Assembly (NCBI RefSeq): GCF_033807715.1
Contig: NC_084597.1
Coordinates: 5,474,666 to 5,538,665 of the forward strand
Length of the DNA: 64,000 bases
Direction of reading: 5' to 3'
Source of the DNA: Cololabis saira
Lineage: Eukaryota; Chordata; Actinopteri; Beloniformes; Belonidae
Shown here: positions 1 to 11,768 of the stretch, in pieces
Layout: each line of letters opens with the position of its first letter
How positions within the stretch are numbered: the first letter of the stretch is position 1
Notes under the pieces: model-generated
The model's input: only the letters and a program-made list of their open reading frames with translations
Database searches by the model: none
What the model was told of the DNA's origin: nothing
Made by a program: the position numbers and the translations under genes

Positions 1-475
1 AAACAGTCATATCAGCTATGCACCTGTTGTTTATTGTAACCGTGAGAGAGGCGCTTGGTTCACACGAGAAGCTCAGTCCCGTGTGAGCCAAGACTTAGCG
101 TGAGAACTGGCAGGCGGGGGTCCTCCGCGAGAAAGGTATAAAGACGCGAGAGCCGGAAGTCCGGATTCAGAGTCAGCTGCGGGTTTGTGCATGACGCCCA
201 GCTAGGGTTGATGGCAACTCTGCCTGGACTGTTCCGGCTCTCCAGTCCTTCTGTGTTAAGGTAAGAGTTTAGGCCAAGCCTTGTGTAATTGTCTGTTGCT
301 TTGTCATTTGCGGGGGATAACTTGACACAGAGTTATCCTAGCAAAGGGCAGTTGTGTGTGAGTCTTTTTGTGTGCACTGCTTGTTTGCTAATAAATGTAT
401 TCATATATTATAGCAAAAGCGAGTGTGTGTCTGATTCATTTTTGCACAGCCGACCGCTCCCAAGCCTAGGTGAGA
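1..475 (+). mobile_element. LTR-like fragment (uncertain)
   Basis: No coding. The stretch has the make-up of a retroelement LTR: a TATA box (TATAAA, 137-142), a GC-rich leader after it, and an AATAAA signal at 390-395 followed by a GT-rich stretch. The left end lies outside the window and I see no second LTR, primer site or target duplication. It could instead be a promoter and first exon of an unrelated transcript. The LTR reading is an inference. Confidence 0.33.
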
Positions 476-1205
<730 letters not shown>

Positions 1206-1674
1206 GTCGGTACTAGTGGAGAAGCACCAATACATGCTTCTGCCATGGCCTGTGAGAGGCATACCTGCAACTGAGAATGCATAGTCCCTGCCGGCATTTG
1301 AACCATGAACCTTCTTGCTGTGAGGCATCAGTGGAGTTTGAGTACTTTTTGTCCACAGTTACCCTTACAGGAAGTAGTCAGAATAAATTCAAACTGTCGC
1401 CAGCCACGAGTTCAGTCATTTGCATATTGGTTGGATGCGCAGTTTAACAGATAAACATGACATGTGGTGCAGTAAATCAATTCAGTTTAATTGATTAATT
1501 TTGATTTACAACGCAAAGAGATCTTCTAAGCTTCTCCGTAGCGCTTTAGACGTCAAATGGAAGCGTACACACTGACATTACTCATGAAGCTGAAAAATGA
1601 AAACATGATAAATGACTGGACTGCTCAGTTATGCAAACACACACGCTCATACATAAAAGAGACACGCATCCAGG

Positions 1675-1676
<2 letters not shown>
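1206..1676. other. no gene seen
   Basis: Unique-looking sequence. The first bases (GTCGGTACTAGTGGAGAAGC) resemble the right terminus of TIR element M (see 14001-14588). Nothing else is recognised. Confidence 0.5.

Positions 1677-1769
<93 letters not shown>
1677..1769. repeat. (CA)n microsatellite
   Basis: About 46 uninterrupted CA units. The poly-His/Thr and Cys/Val reading frames across it are artefacts of the array. Confidence 0.98.
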
Positions 1770-1773
<4 letters not shown>

Positions 1774-2847
1774 CCTGCGCACACAGGCTGCTTTGAAACC
1801 TTTTCAGTGAGTCCGAGTCAGAAAGGCTCTGTCAGTCTAATCAGCAGTCATCACAAGCTTGAGAAAGAGATGAGAGATCAGCCCTGTTCACTTGATTTTA
1901 ATATTCTGTGTTTATTCTCACTCCTCACTGCTTTTCCTCTCTACTTAATTCTTCACAAAAAAAAACCAACAACCATATATTCATTTCAGGGAATACAACT
2001 AGTGTAACAAAAGAGTTTCGTTAGATTTTTATTCTCTTCCAGTCCTAGACCTCTTGCCTCAGTCTAACTCAAATTATTTAAGAAGCAGCGGAGAGTGACA
2101 CGGGGGTAAAATAAATTAAAGGAAGAACAGACAGGAACAGGAAGATTGTGGCCACAGAATGGTGACTTAATTTTAACTGTAATGATTCAGACCCGGGGCT
2201 GGCCGCCGGTGGTGAAAATGCATCTGTCCATTTCCTGGAGGCAGGCATCCTTTCCGCATGCTAACGTGAATAAGGCAAGGCTTGAGTGCAAGGAAATGTT
2301 GTTTTCACGTGGATGGGGCAGTATATGTTAGTGTGTGTGTGCGTGTGCGTGAGCTGTTGTGTGTCACATGCCATGTGTGTACCCAGCACTATGAGTTACA
2401 ACCTTGGCACTGCTTTATACTCCAGACATGCTCCTCCGCCTACACAGCACTGCTGCTGAGGAGATCTGTAATGAACCATCCCAACCACCCATACAGCAAC
2501 GTTCTAACAAGTAGCTCTGCTTTTCCTTTGTGTGCAGCAAATAATGGAATAAAGTTGTTTTCTCCACTGTCACTCCCTTTTTCTACAAATGTTGAAACTA
2601 CAGCTGCTTTAACATTTTCTTGTTCTAGTTTTGCCCTCTGGCTTAATGTTGCTGAAGCTGCCTGCCTCTTTTTTTTTTTCCTCCAACACAGTACTCTTGT
2701 TGAGCTGTATATACTGGCAGAACCTTTCTCACAAGAAAGAAAGGTCATACAAATAGCAATAAGATAAGTGTTTTAAATCCTTATAAATATGATCCAAAAA
2801 AACAGGATGATAAAACTAATTACAGAAGTGAGACAAATATTTGGTGT
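1770..2847. other. no gene seen
   Basis: Both strands show only short open frames without recognisable motifs. A short GT-rich run lies near 2328-2355. Nothing is assigned. Confidence 0.5.
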
Positions 2848-2951
2848 GCAGTAATCCCTCATTTTCCGCGGGGGTTACGTTCCAGAAAGAACCCCTGATA
2901 AGTGAAATCCACGAAGCAGCAACCTTTTTTTTTTTTTTTTACAATTATTAT
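2848..2951 (-). mobile_element. Tigger/pogo-like terminal repeat
   Basis: Begins with a TIR-like sequence (CAGTAATCCCTCATTTTCCG, then GGGGGTTACGTTCC) followed by an imperfect inverted copy (GAACCCCTGATAAGTGAAAT). This layout is known from Tigger/pogo terminal repeats. It is the 3' end of a minus-strand element whose coding remnant lies at 3589-3975. The two parts are separated by hAT-like copy B. The other terminus was not found. Confidence 0.5.
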
Positions 2952-2959
2952 ATCCATGC

Positions 2960-3580
<621 letters not shown>

Positions 3581-3588
3581 ATCCATGC

Positions 3589-3975
3589 TTCAAATTGCAG
3601 AGATCAGCCCCGCCCCACCGCGACACGATTAATTGGATTTGAACGGGAGAAAATGAAAAAGGATTATGAAAAGAAAATACAATAAGTACAGTAGGACAAA
3701 TTGTGACTGGTGCATATTTCACTGCTCTTCTGACTGCTGTTGCATCCTGACTCTGTAGCGTCTTTTTCTTCTAAAGCCCGCGGTGCAGGAGTGTTTCTTC
3801 GAGAGAACAACATAGTTATGGGTAGTTGTTGTCGCTCTTTTTTCTTCTGGGCAAAAAGATTCTTATAAACCAACATGCCACCATCGATTATATCTGAGAA
3901 CTGTAATGAATGATTTATCAAAGGGTCCCGTTCTTGAGCTGCTTGCTGAAGTTCATCAGCCGTTCTCCGCATTGT
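3589..3975 (-). pseudogene. Tigger/pogo-like transposase, C-terminal remnant
   Basis: A minus-strand frame (3664-3972) reads MRRTADELQQAAQERDP, then VYKNLFAQKKKERQQLPITM. This fits the acidic/basic C-terminal tail of Tigger/pogo transposases: an alpha-helical ELxxAxxERDP stretch, then YKxLxxxKKK, then an LPITxFF-like motif. The catalytic DDE domain and CENP-B-type DNA-binding domain are missing, so this is a dead fragment. The matching terminal repeat lies 3' of it at 2848-2951, beyond a hAT insertion. The family assignment rests on remembered tail motifs. Confidence 0.5.
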
Positions 3976-4105
3976 TTTTTATTTGTTTTTTTTTCCTTGT
4001 CTGCACATATATTATTGGTAAAAACCTAAAGCATATATGTGCACTTTTGATATAAAATACATATGATACTTAATATGTCACACATTAATATATATATATA
4101 TATAT
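3976..4105. other. AT-rich spacer
   Basis: AT-rich stretch with an (AT)n run at about 4087-4106. No gene seen. Confidence 0.5.
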
Positions 4106-4691
4106 TAGTGCTGGCCAACGATTAAAATTTTTAATCTTAATGAATCCATGATTTCTGTAATTAACTGCGATTAATCGCATATTTATTTCATATTTATTCA
4201 CACATTTTGTGCTGTTCTAAATTACCTCAAGGTATTTTTTAAATGTTTTTAATACTGTTAACAACCTGAGAAAGGGCAAATATGCTGCTTTATGCCAATG
4301 TTTATTCAATTTCCACAAAAAAAGCTTTTGACCTGAATGTAACATTCCTTCATAAATACAAACACAATGTAGTCCCCAACTTTACACTTGGAAAGACTAA
4401 CTTAAGATTCCTGTTTTAAGCAGCTCAGTGTAAAACAATGAACCATATGTATCACAAACATTGTACAAGAAGTGCATTGGTCAGTTAAATTTTCTCTGTA
4501 ATTATGTCTCTCATATGGAGGAAAATAAAAGGCTCAAAAAATATCCCCTTCTCCTAAGTGGGTTAAAAACAGGGGGATACAAAAACTGAATTACAAACAA
4601 ATAAAGTGCACATGTAACGGAACGGGAGTAACTCAGCCATTTCCTCACCTGAATCCTCAGTGCGAATCGCAGTGTGCGCCCGTCTGTGCGC

Positions 4692-4698
<7 letters not shown>

Positions 4699-4768
<70 letters not shown>
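4699..4768. repeat. (TG)n microsatellite
   Basis: Uninterrupted TG array of about 35 units, preceded by a short alternating CG/CA purine-pyrimidine stretch. Confidence 0.97.
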
Positions 4769-4770
<2 letters not shown>

Positions 4771-4792
4771 GCAGCGGGGGGAGCATTGTTGA

Positions 4793-4877
4793 GTTTTATG
4801 TTTTATGTAAAGCGCTTTGCGTTGCATTTCTTATTTTGTAAGAAAAGCGCTTAACAAATGCAGTTTGATTTGATTTG
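4793..4877 (+). repeat. LINE 3' tail with (TTTGA)n end
   Basis: Contains ATGTAAAGCGCTTTGCGTTG, TAAGAAAAGCGCTTAACAAATG and a terminal TTTGATTTGATTTGA. That is the typical 3' end of fish L2/CR1-type LINEs and of SINEs that borrow it. No coding remains. Confidence 0.6.
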
Positions 4878-5219
4878 ACTCGTCCTTTTTCGCAAGCTGC
4901 TACAGCGTTGTCTGATTTTGACGAGGGGGGGGGAGCGGAGCAGCGCTGCGCTCTCTGGTATTTGAGACTCAACGTACTTCGGTGGTAATTCATTTCAAAT
5001 CGATGGTACATGTAAATAACTCCAGTCTTGTCCAGCGAACCATCTGGCATCTCCATCTTTCAGATCACCAGACTTTTCCTCGAACTACGGGTGCCGTCAA
5101 GCGCCTGAAATGATATGCACCTTTTTTTTTTCTTTTTCTTTTTTTAATCGTGTGCGTTAAAAAAATTGTCGGCGTTAAGAGAATGTTAAGTTAACGCGTC
5201 GTTAACGCACTAAATCCAT

Positions 5220-5640
5220 CCTGCTGCTAATCCAGGACGCGAGAACACACATGGAAGTGTACATTGAGCACTGGGATTCTGCAAGAAAGAAAAAGCAAAG
5301 AGAAAAAAAAAACAAAAACAGACACGAAACACGAGCAGCAACTATCCCAGGTCCCGAGACCCAATCACAGCTAGGCTAAGCTACCGCGACTAACTAACCT
5401 CCAAAACTACAGAGCGAGCATGCAGGTGCACAGGCCGATGTATATGTCTGTGTGGCTATGTGTGTGTGTGTGTGTGTGTGAGTGTGTGTGTGTGTGTGTT
5501 ATAGTCCAATCAATGCTCCACCTGAACTGTAACTATAGTGGAGGAGGGAGGGCCCCCCGAGAGACCAGAGACCGACAAGGAAGGGAACCCAGGCCACCAG
5601 CAACCCCACAGAGGGGAGAAGAGGGCGGGGGGAAAACCAC
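5220..5640 (+). repeat. dispersed repeat Q, copy 1
   Basis: The order AACACGAGCAGCAACTATCC, GCTAAGCTACCGCGACTAAC, AAAACTACAGAGC, GCATGCAGGTG, then a TG array (5459-5499) and AACTGTAACTATAGTGGAGG is repeated in the opposite orientation at about 25050-25720. No reading frame is recognised. The class of element is unknown. Confidence 0.6.
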
Positions 5641-6180
5641 CACACAGACATACTGCAGTTACACCACAAGGCTTATACTCCTGTGCCGTGAGGCCTTTTG
5701 GGTTACAAAATGCGCCGGCCACTGTTCAACTCCTTATGAACTGAGTTACTGGTGACATGGAGGGCTGTGCGGTGTATTTAGATGATGTGGTAATCTATTC
5801 TGACACATGGCAGTCTCATTTGAACCATGCGAAGGAGTTCTTCACTTGTTTGGCGAGCCTCACAGTTAATTTGGCAAAGTGTGAGTTTGCTAGAGCATCT
5901 CTGACCTATCTGGGGCGAGTGGGTGGTCAGTGCCAACTGTGTCCTGTCAGTATTAAGGTCCAAGCAGTGGCGAAATATTCTGTACCGACCATTAAAAAAG
6001 AGCTACTGTGCGGATACTATCGTTGTTTTTGTTGGAACTTCCCCACTCTGATGGCGCCTCTTGCCGATCTCCTGAACGACACACAGACGTTTATCTGAAC
6101 AGAACAATTTGAGAGGTCCTTTGACACTGTGAAGCATCTCCTGTGCAATACTGCTTGGCGTTTTGTTTAATTTGTATGTG
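5641..6180 (+). pseudogene. Ty3/Gypsy reverse transcriptase remnant
   Basis: Frame 3 reads AVRPFGLQNAPATVQLLMN, a TGA stop (near 5742), then MEGCAVYLDDVVIYSDTW, NLAKCEFA, LTYLG and MAPLADLL, and stops at 6098. These are the Gypsy RT motifs: PFGLxNAPATFQ, catalytic YLDD (both Asp present), KCEF and the YYR/PL-DLL thumb. After the 6098 stop the same frame continues with RNase H-linker-like residues to about 6180. Gag, protease, RNase H proper, integrase and LTRs are not seen. It lies right beside repeat Q copy 1. It is a dead fragment. Confidence 0.85.
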
Positions 6181-6198
6181 GACATTCCGGCACATATT

Positions 6199-7276
6199 TT
6201 TTTGCATTTGTACACAGCGCAACCAACGCACCATTTTCAGGCGATACATCTCTGTTACAAAAAGAATTTGCCATGAAAGGGGTTACGGACAGAGCTGGGT
6301 TGAGTAGCCAAAAATTGTACTCAAGTAAAAGTACTGTTACTTCAGAATAATATGACTCAAATAGATGTAAAAAGTAGTCACCCAAATAATTACTTGAGTA
6401 AAAGTAAAAAAGTAGTTGGTGAAAAAACTACTCAAGTACTGAGTAACTGTTGAGTAACGTCTGATTTATTTTTTAACACAACCATTCAAACAGAAAAAAA
6501 GTACAAAATAATCATCTTCAGGCAAATTAAATTAATAAAATAAAATAAATAAAAAATAGCTTAAATTAAAATAATCTTAAAGTAAATTCAAGTACTTTAA
6601 TAAATTATAAAAATGAAATAAAAGAATAAATAAAAAAATTAATTAAGGCAAACAATGAAGACACCGCATACTGTTGCTGGTGTTTCCCACCGTTTTTAAA
6701 GTGAACATGCTTTTAATGTGAGGCCACGTACCCTACGCTGTAGGCTCTGCGTTGGTGTAACGCGGAACCACAAATCCGCCTTCAATAAATGCGCCCCTCT
6801 CTCTCTGAGAGAGAGAGATTGACGCGTACCCGGAGGGGATAAAAGAAAAGTAACGAGCTCAATGTAGCTTAATGTAGCAGAGTAAGAGGAACAGTTTCTT
6901 CTTCACAAATCTACTCAAGTAAAAGTAAAAAGTATAGTGATTCAAAACTACTCCTAAAAGTACAACATTAACCAAAAGTTACTCAAGTAAATGTAACGGA
7001 GTAAATGTAACTCGTTACTACCCACCTCTGGTTACGGAGCTTCGAAAGGCTATCCAAGAAAACATTATGAAACTCAAGGAGGTGCAGCAGGAAACATTGA
7101 GTGTGGAGAAGGAAACAATTAAAAGTGGTCGACGCATTGCAGCAGCTAGGAATCCAATTACTTTTTTACTGGAAAGGAGGAAAAACACCTCAAAAAAGGC
7201 AAAAGGACTTGTTGCTGAAATCTTGGAGGTGAAAAGGCATCTGAAAGATATAAAAGCTGGTAACATGGCAGCGTAA
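6199..7276 (+). pseudogene. unidentified ORF fragment split by a hAT MITE
   Basis: Removing the MITE at 6290-7030 and one copy of its GTTACGGA duplication leaves an open frame from about 6200 to 7276. Its right part is helical and charged (ELRKAIQENIMKLKEVQQET, then LSVEKETIKS), coiled-coil-like, and ends in a lysine-rich tail. It resembles the C-terminal helices of small Myb/SANT-like proteins of fish transposons, but this is an impression. No catalytic motif is visible. Confidence 0.35.
6290..7030. mobile_element. hAT MITE, 'tactcaagtaaaagta' family, 8-bp target duplication
   Basis: Termini CAGAGCTGGGTTGAGTAG and CTACCCACCTCTG are imperfect inverted repeats. The flanking duplication GTTACGGA (6282-6289 and 7031-7038) is exact. 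Repeated ACTCAAGTAAAAGTA motifs sit inside both ends, in a layout typical of a hAT-type non-autonomous element. No transposase. It contains a fragment of hairpin element H at about 6724-6783 (TACCCTACGCTGTAGGCTC, TGTAACGCGGAACC). Confidence 0.85.
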
Positions 7277-7284
7277 CCGTGGTT

Positions 7285-9050
7285 GACGGTCTGCTCACGT
7301 CATCTGGTCTCCCAGACTGAGTGAGTGATGGCAAACACCTCTGCCTTGTATCATGTTTTTTTAACACAATGGAGTCCCTGCATTACTCTCTTTTAGCTTG
7401 ACTGAAGCTGACTTCCATTTCTCACATATGCAAAATAATTTTCACCACTGATCTTACTGATTGTTTGTTTTTCTTGAAATAAATATGAATTATTTAGTGA
7501 TTTCCTTGTCTCCTGCATACCTACATCTTTATTTTCCATGGCTTTTGAGCCGGTCGTGACACCCTGTTCCACTAAAAAAAACATTTTGAAGAATAATAAT
7601 ACTATTATATAATCATCATTTCAGACAGAGGGGCTTCTGTGTGTGATGCCGAAGAAATACAGCGAGAGCACCTTAACAAAAAAAAAAAAAAAGAGGATCC
7701 TGAATGACAAATTATGAAAAATCATAATGTGAATAATGGTAAAACATTTTCTCAAGAAAATGATCCTTTTTTCAAAAGAATGTTCTGAAAATTAGTCAAC
7801 AAATTTGTAGGTCATTTTTAAAAAGAGCACTTCTGGTGCCCTCTTATCCTTGAAGACGGCATATTAAGTGCATAGATTTGTTTCATGCTCACCATTTTTC
7901 ATGCCATGTCAAGTTTCTGACAGTATGTGTTTGCAGTGGGAGTTCACGTTATTTGCTGACAAACAACTCAATCTATGGCTTCCTCCAAGGGCTGAACTCC
8001 AGAGCTGCATATGCACAGATGAATGTTGTCCCTTCGCACACAAATCAATAAAACTCATTTCCTTTTGGTCAATTGTTAATTAAATGCCAGTTTTCCTTCA
8101 ATTAAAAACTGACTATAGTGCCAAATATAGCATGTAATCATAATTTTCTTCTGCATTCCCCAGGGCAATTGGAAAAAGTCCAGGAATGATTGCCAATGCA
8201 AAATCCTTTTCTGATTTGTATCTGCAAATTACTGCTGATCAAAAACAAAATGAAAAAAATATATATATATATTTGATTTTGATTTTTTTTTAATCAAAGC
8301 AGTAGGCTTTATTAGTCCCCCTCCTGGTAAATAATTATAACATACATGGGCTAGATTACCAAGAAAGTAAGCCTTTCCAGTGAGACCAAAGTCATTCAGT
8401 ATTATTTAAGCGATTTGACTGAAAATTATGCACAAAAGGAATGTATAATTAGACATATTCCAAATAAAATTTTAAATATCCACCTCCAGCAATTTAAGTC
8501 TGCTGGTATAAAGGTTTCTCCCTTTTTATGACATTTCTTAAAAGGCATGATGAAATATTGCAGTAGATCCATCACTTCCATTACCTTTCATTTTAACATC
8601 CGCTATTGCAACTGAAAACTCGGCTGCTTTTAAGAAGCTTTTGTGTCGGGAGATGCACTACTTGAAACGGATATCTGCTCAACCCAAAAACCCCTTTTTG
8701 TCTGATCTGAAGAATAATGAATTTCACGCTGGCCTTGGTGAAGTCACCATGAGCCAGAACCTTTGGAGGGTCATTTGCAGGGAAGAGGGAAATGGACTGG
8801 TTCCAGAAATGACCGTGCATCGAGCTGTGGTGCTGGGATGTTGCTCAATGGGCCGCAGTCGCCGCAAGATATATAGCTCATGACGGATGTTTCTTGTGGA
8901 AATGCATTTCTGCATTGAGACGGAAACCAGACCAGTGAAAAGAATACCTAATCTGAACAGAACAGCCAAAAAAACTTTTATGAATGCAAGTTTACACACA
9001 TGCCTGTGCCCAAATGTTTATCCTGACACATTTTATATCTATCATGGCCA
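7285..9050. other. no gene seen
   Basis: Apart from short poly-A/T runs, an (AT) run near 8260 and small open frames without motifs, I recognise nothing on either strand. Confidence 0.5.
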
Positions 9051-9930
9051 GGATCCTACAACGGAGTATTAGGGCCAAACTAAGACAAAAAAAAAAAAAA
9101 TATAGGAAATTACGAGAATAAAGTCATAATGTTGCGAGAAGTCGTAATAGAATAAAGTCGTAATATTACGAGGATAAAGTCGTAATTTATAAGAATAATG
9201 TCGTAATATTACAAGAATAAACTCGTAACATTACGACAATAAAGTAATATGAGAATAAAGTCGTAATATTACGAGAATAAAGTCGTCATATTATGAGAAT
9301 AAAGTAATATTATGAGAATAAAGTCGTCATATTAATTAGAATAAAGTCGTAATATTATGAGAATAAAGTCGTAATATTACGAGAATAAAGTCATAATATT
9401 ATGAGAATACAGTCGTAATATTACGAGAATAAAGTCGTCATATTACGAGAATAAAGTCGTCATATTATGAGAATAAAGTCGTAATATTATGAGAATAAAG
9501 TCGTCATATTATGAGAATAAAGTAATATTATGAGAATAAAGTCGTCATATTATGATAATAAAGTCGTAATATTATGAGAATGAAGTCGTCATATTAATTA
9601 GAATAAAGTCGTAATATTATGAGAATAAAGTCGTGATATTACGAGAATAAAGTCGTAACATTACGAGAATAAAGTTGCAATTTATGAGAATAAAGTCGTA
9701 ATATTACAAGAATAAAGTGTTAATTTATGAGAACTCTAACAGGAAGAGTGTGTTAAAATGTTGAATATTGAGCATCTTGTGAAGTTATATTTATATATTT
9801 ATAATATATTTAATATTACGATTTTATTCTCGTAATATTACGACTTTATTCTCATATTATTATGACTTTATTTTCGTAATTTCCTTCTTTTTTTTTCTTA
9901 GTTTGGCCCTTATACTCCGTCGTAGGATCC
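9051..9930. mobile_element. long-TIR element filled with AATAAAGTCGTAATATTATGAG-like units
   Basis: Two 34-bp inverted ends (9051-9084 and 9897-9930) differ at two positions. They begin GGATCCTAC-ACGGAGTAT and continue AGGGCCAAACTAAG. Between them about 650 bp consists of tandem, imperfect units of about 22 bp built on GAATAAAGTCGTAATATTA. The orientation flips near the right end, so the two sides can pair. There is no ORF. The target duplication and superfamily are unclear. Confidence 0.75.
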
Positions 9931-11321
9931 ACAGGCAGACAAGTGCAAATATGTCTTCACTTGCATGCATACAAATTAAAAAAAAGGAACAGTCTCCAAA
10001 CATCTAAGCATGAATATTGTCATAAAATATCCAGCAATGTCTCGTCCTCTGCAGTGAAAACCTTCCTTAAGACAGATTACATGTATTTATCTATTTATGC
10101 ACTCAATTATCCTTTTAACCAAAAAGTGTATGTATAAAACAGAGAGAGCATTTTAATTGGGCACTTACAAAAAAACATGCATACTGTGATGTTATACCGA
10201 AGCAGTTTTATGGCTTTGTTAGTGGGTTTTTCCAAAACATGCTGGACAGCAAACAAAATGTGTTACTTAATGGTCTTATGCAACAAAATTATATGTTAAA
10301 ATAGGTACAGAAGAATAATAATACTGTGTGGTTAGTTTTTCAAATATTCTAATACACTGAGGAGAAAATCTTCTTTGGCTTTTAAACACAACAGGTGGTC
10401 AGTTCTCATTCACCTTTGCATATGACCTTTAATGTCACTTTGAGCATTCATCAGAGGCTTTGATTAAAAGAGCAGTTAAGGTTTGTTTAGCAATGATTTT
10501 AGAATCAGTTCTCACAAATCTGTGGACTTGATATCCAATGTAGCCGTTTAGTCAGAGCGTACATGCAGATTTAGAATAGATGCACTGCTGTGAAAAATAT
10601 TTGAACAAAGACTTTATCCCCACAAAAAACATAATCTCTCGTCTATAGGCTTTGATGCATCCTGCCGTTTGTTTACATTTTTCCGTATCTACTTTTGTTT
10701 TTGTGCAGATAAGGACTGTTGTATGTTGGTAACAAAAATAGAAGAACTTCTTAGTAGATACTTTTACTGAAAAGAGATCAGCAACTGAAAAATTGATTTT
10801 AAACCTGGAGACTGGTTTAAGTGCTTTAACAATTTTCTAACGTTGGGATTCATATTGTTCTGACAGGCAATTGGTACCCAGGGGCTCAAACCGCAAAATA
10901 ATTTATGATTTTTAAACATCTCCCTCAATATAAGATGTTCATATCTTGATCCTCAGCTAGTGAACATTAACGGTAATTTAGAGACGAATGTCCAGCAGCA
11001 GAAAGTTGCTCTAAGAGGAAATCTTTTAAGGTGTTGACGCATCAATCAGTGCTATGAAATTATGGTAATCTCTGCATCTGCAACACAACATCAGACAGAT
11101 ATCACATGACATGGCTGTATATGATACAGTCATGTAGGAAATAAACAAATAAACATTTAAAAAAATGCATTTAATTTTAAGGTTTTACTGTAGCTTTTGA
11201 TTTATGAAGGCATAATACATTTTTAAATATTTATAAAATTGTAAACATTGTAGTAATACCATGTATTTCATCACTCTCAAAAATTTAAAAAGTATTTACA
11301 TTACTATTTATTTATTCAGTT
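9931..11321. other. no gene seen
   Basis: AT-rich single-copy-looking sequence. No motif-bearing frame on either strand and no recognisable repeat ends. Confidence 0.5.
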
Positions 11322-11417
11322 ATGGCCGAAACCGAACAGGATGTCGGCCATTTTGAATTAATCGTGTAATTTTGGCGCAATTTATGCCATTTCTTCAGCC
11401 GCTTCTTCACCCGAACC

Positions 11418-11768
11418 TGTCAAGGTTGACATTCCCCCAGCCTCCAGTTTGCGTTCAGTTTCTGTCTTGCCCCGCCTGTGTCCCATCTGCCCTGATTGTG
11501 TCTGCACCTGTGTCTCGTCATGTCTCGTTATCCCCTCAGTATATCTTGTCTTGTCATTCCTTTGTGCGCTGTCGGTCCGTACTGTTCTCTCCTCCATGTC
11601 TCCTTGTAGTTTTTGTCTTGATCCTGGTTTTTGTGTTTTTTGATCCTGCTCTGCAGCGCCTTGTTTTTGCCTTTTTATGGATTAAATCCTTTTTGTTTTT
11701 GAGAACTCCTGACTCCAGCCTCCCTCTGTCTCCTGCACTTGGGTCCTAAGAAAACCTAAACCATGACA
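11418..11768 (+). repeat. 5' LTR of the compact LTR element
   Basis: Aligns along its whole length with 13325-13665, with scattered substitutions and small indels. It starts TGTCAAGGTTGACATTCCCC and ends AACCATGACA. An ATTAAA poly(A)-type signal lies about 75 bp before the end. Confidence 0.88.

Larger units (their letters stand above)
4106..5212. mobile_element. hAT-like element with GATTAA/TTAACG ends
   Basis: The left end TAGTGCTGGCCAACGATTAA and right end GTTAACGCGTCGTTAACGC then ACTA share a TAGTGC terminus and a run of ATTAA/TTAAC motifs. This is the pattern of a common vertebrate hAT-type repeat. The interior holds a TG array and a LINE tail. No matching 8-bp duplication was found, so the outer limits are approximate. 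Confidence 0.45.

Noticed and set aside
1557..1796. Poly-His/Thr and Cys/Val frames at CA/TG arrays (also near 4511-4854, 25189-25506 and 27682-28176)
   Set aside because: Dinucleotide repeat artefacts with no flanking motif.
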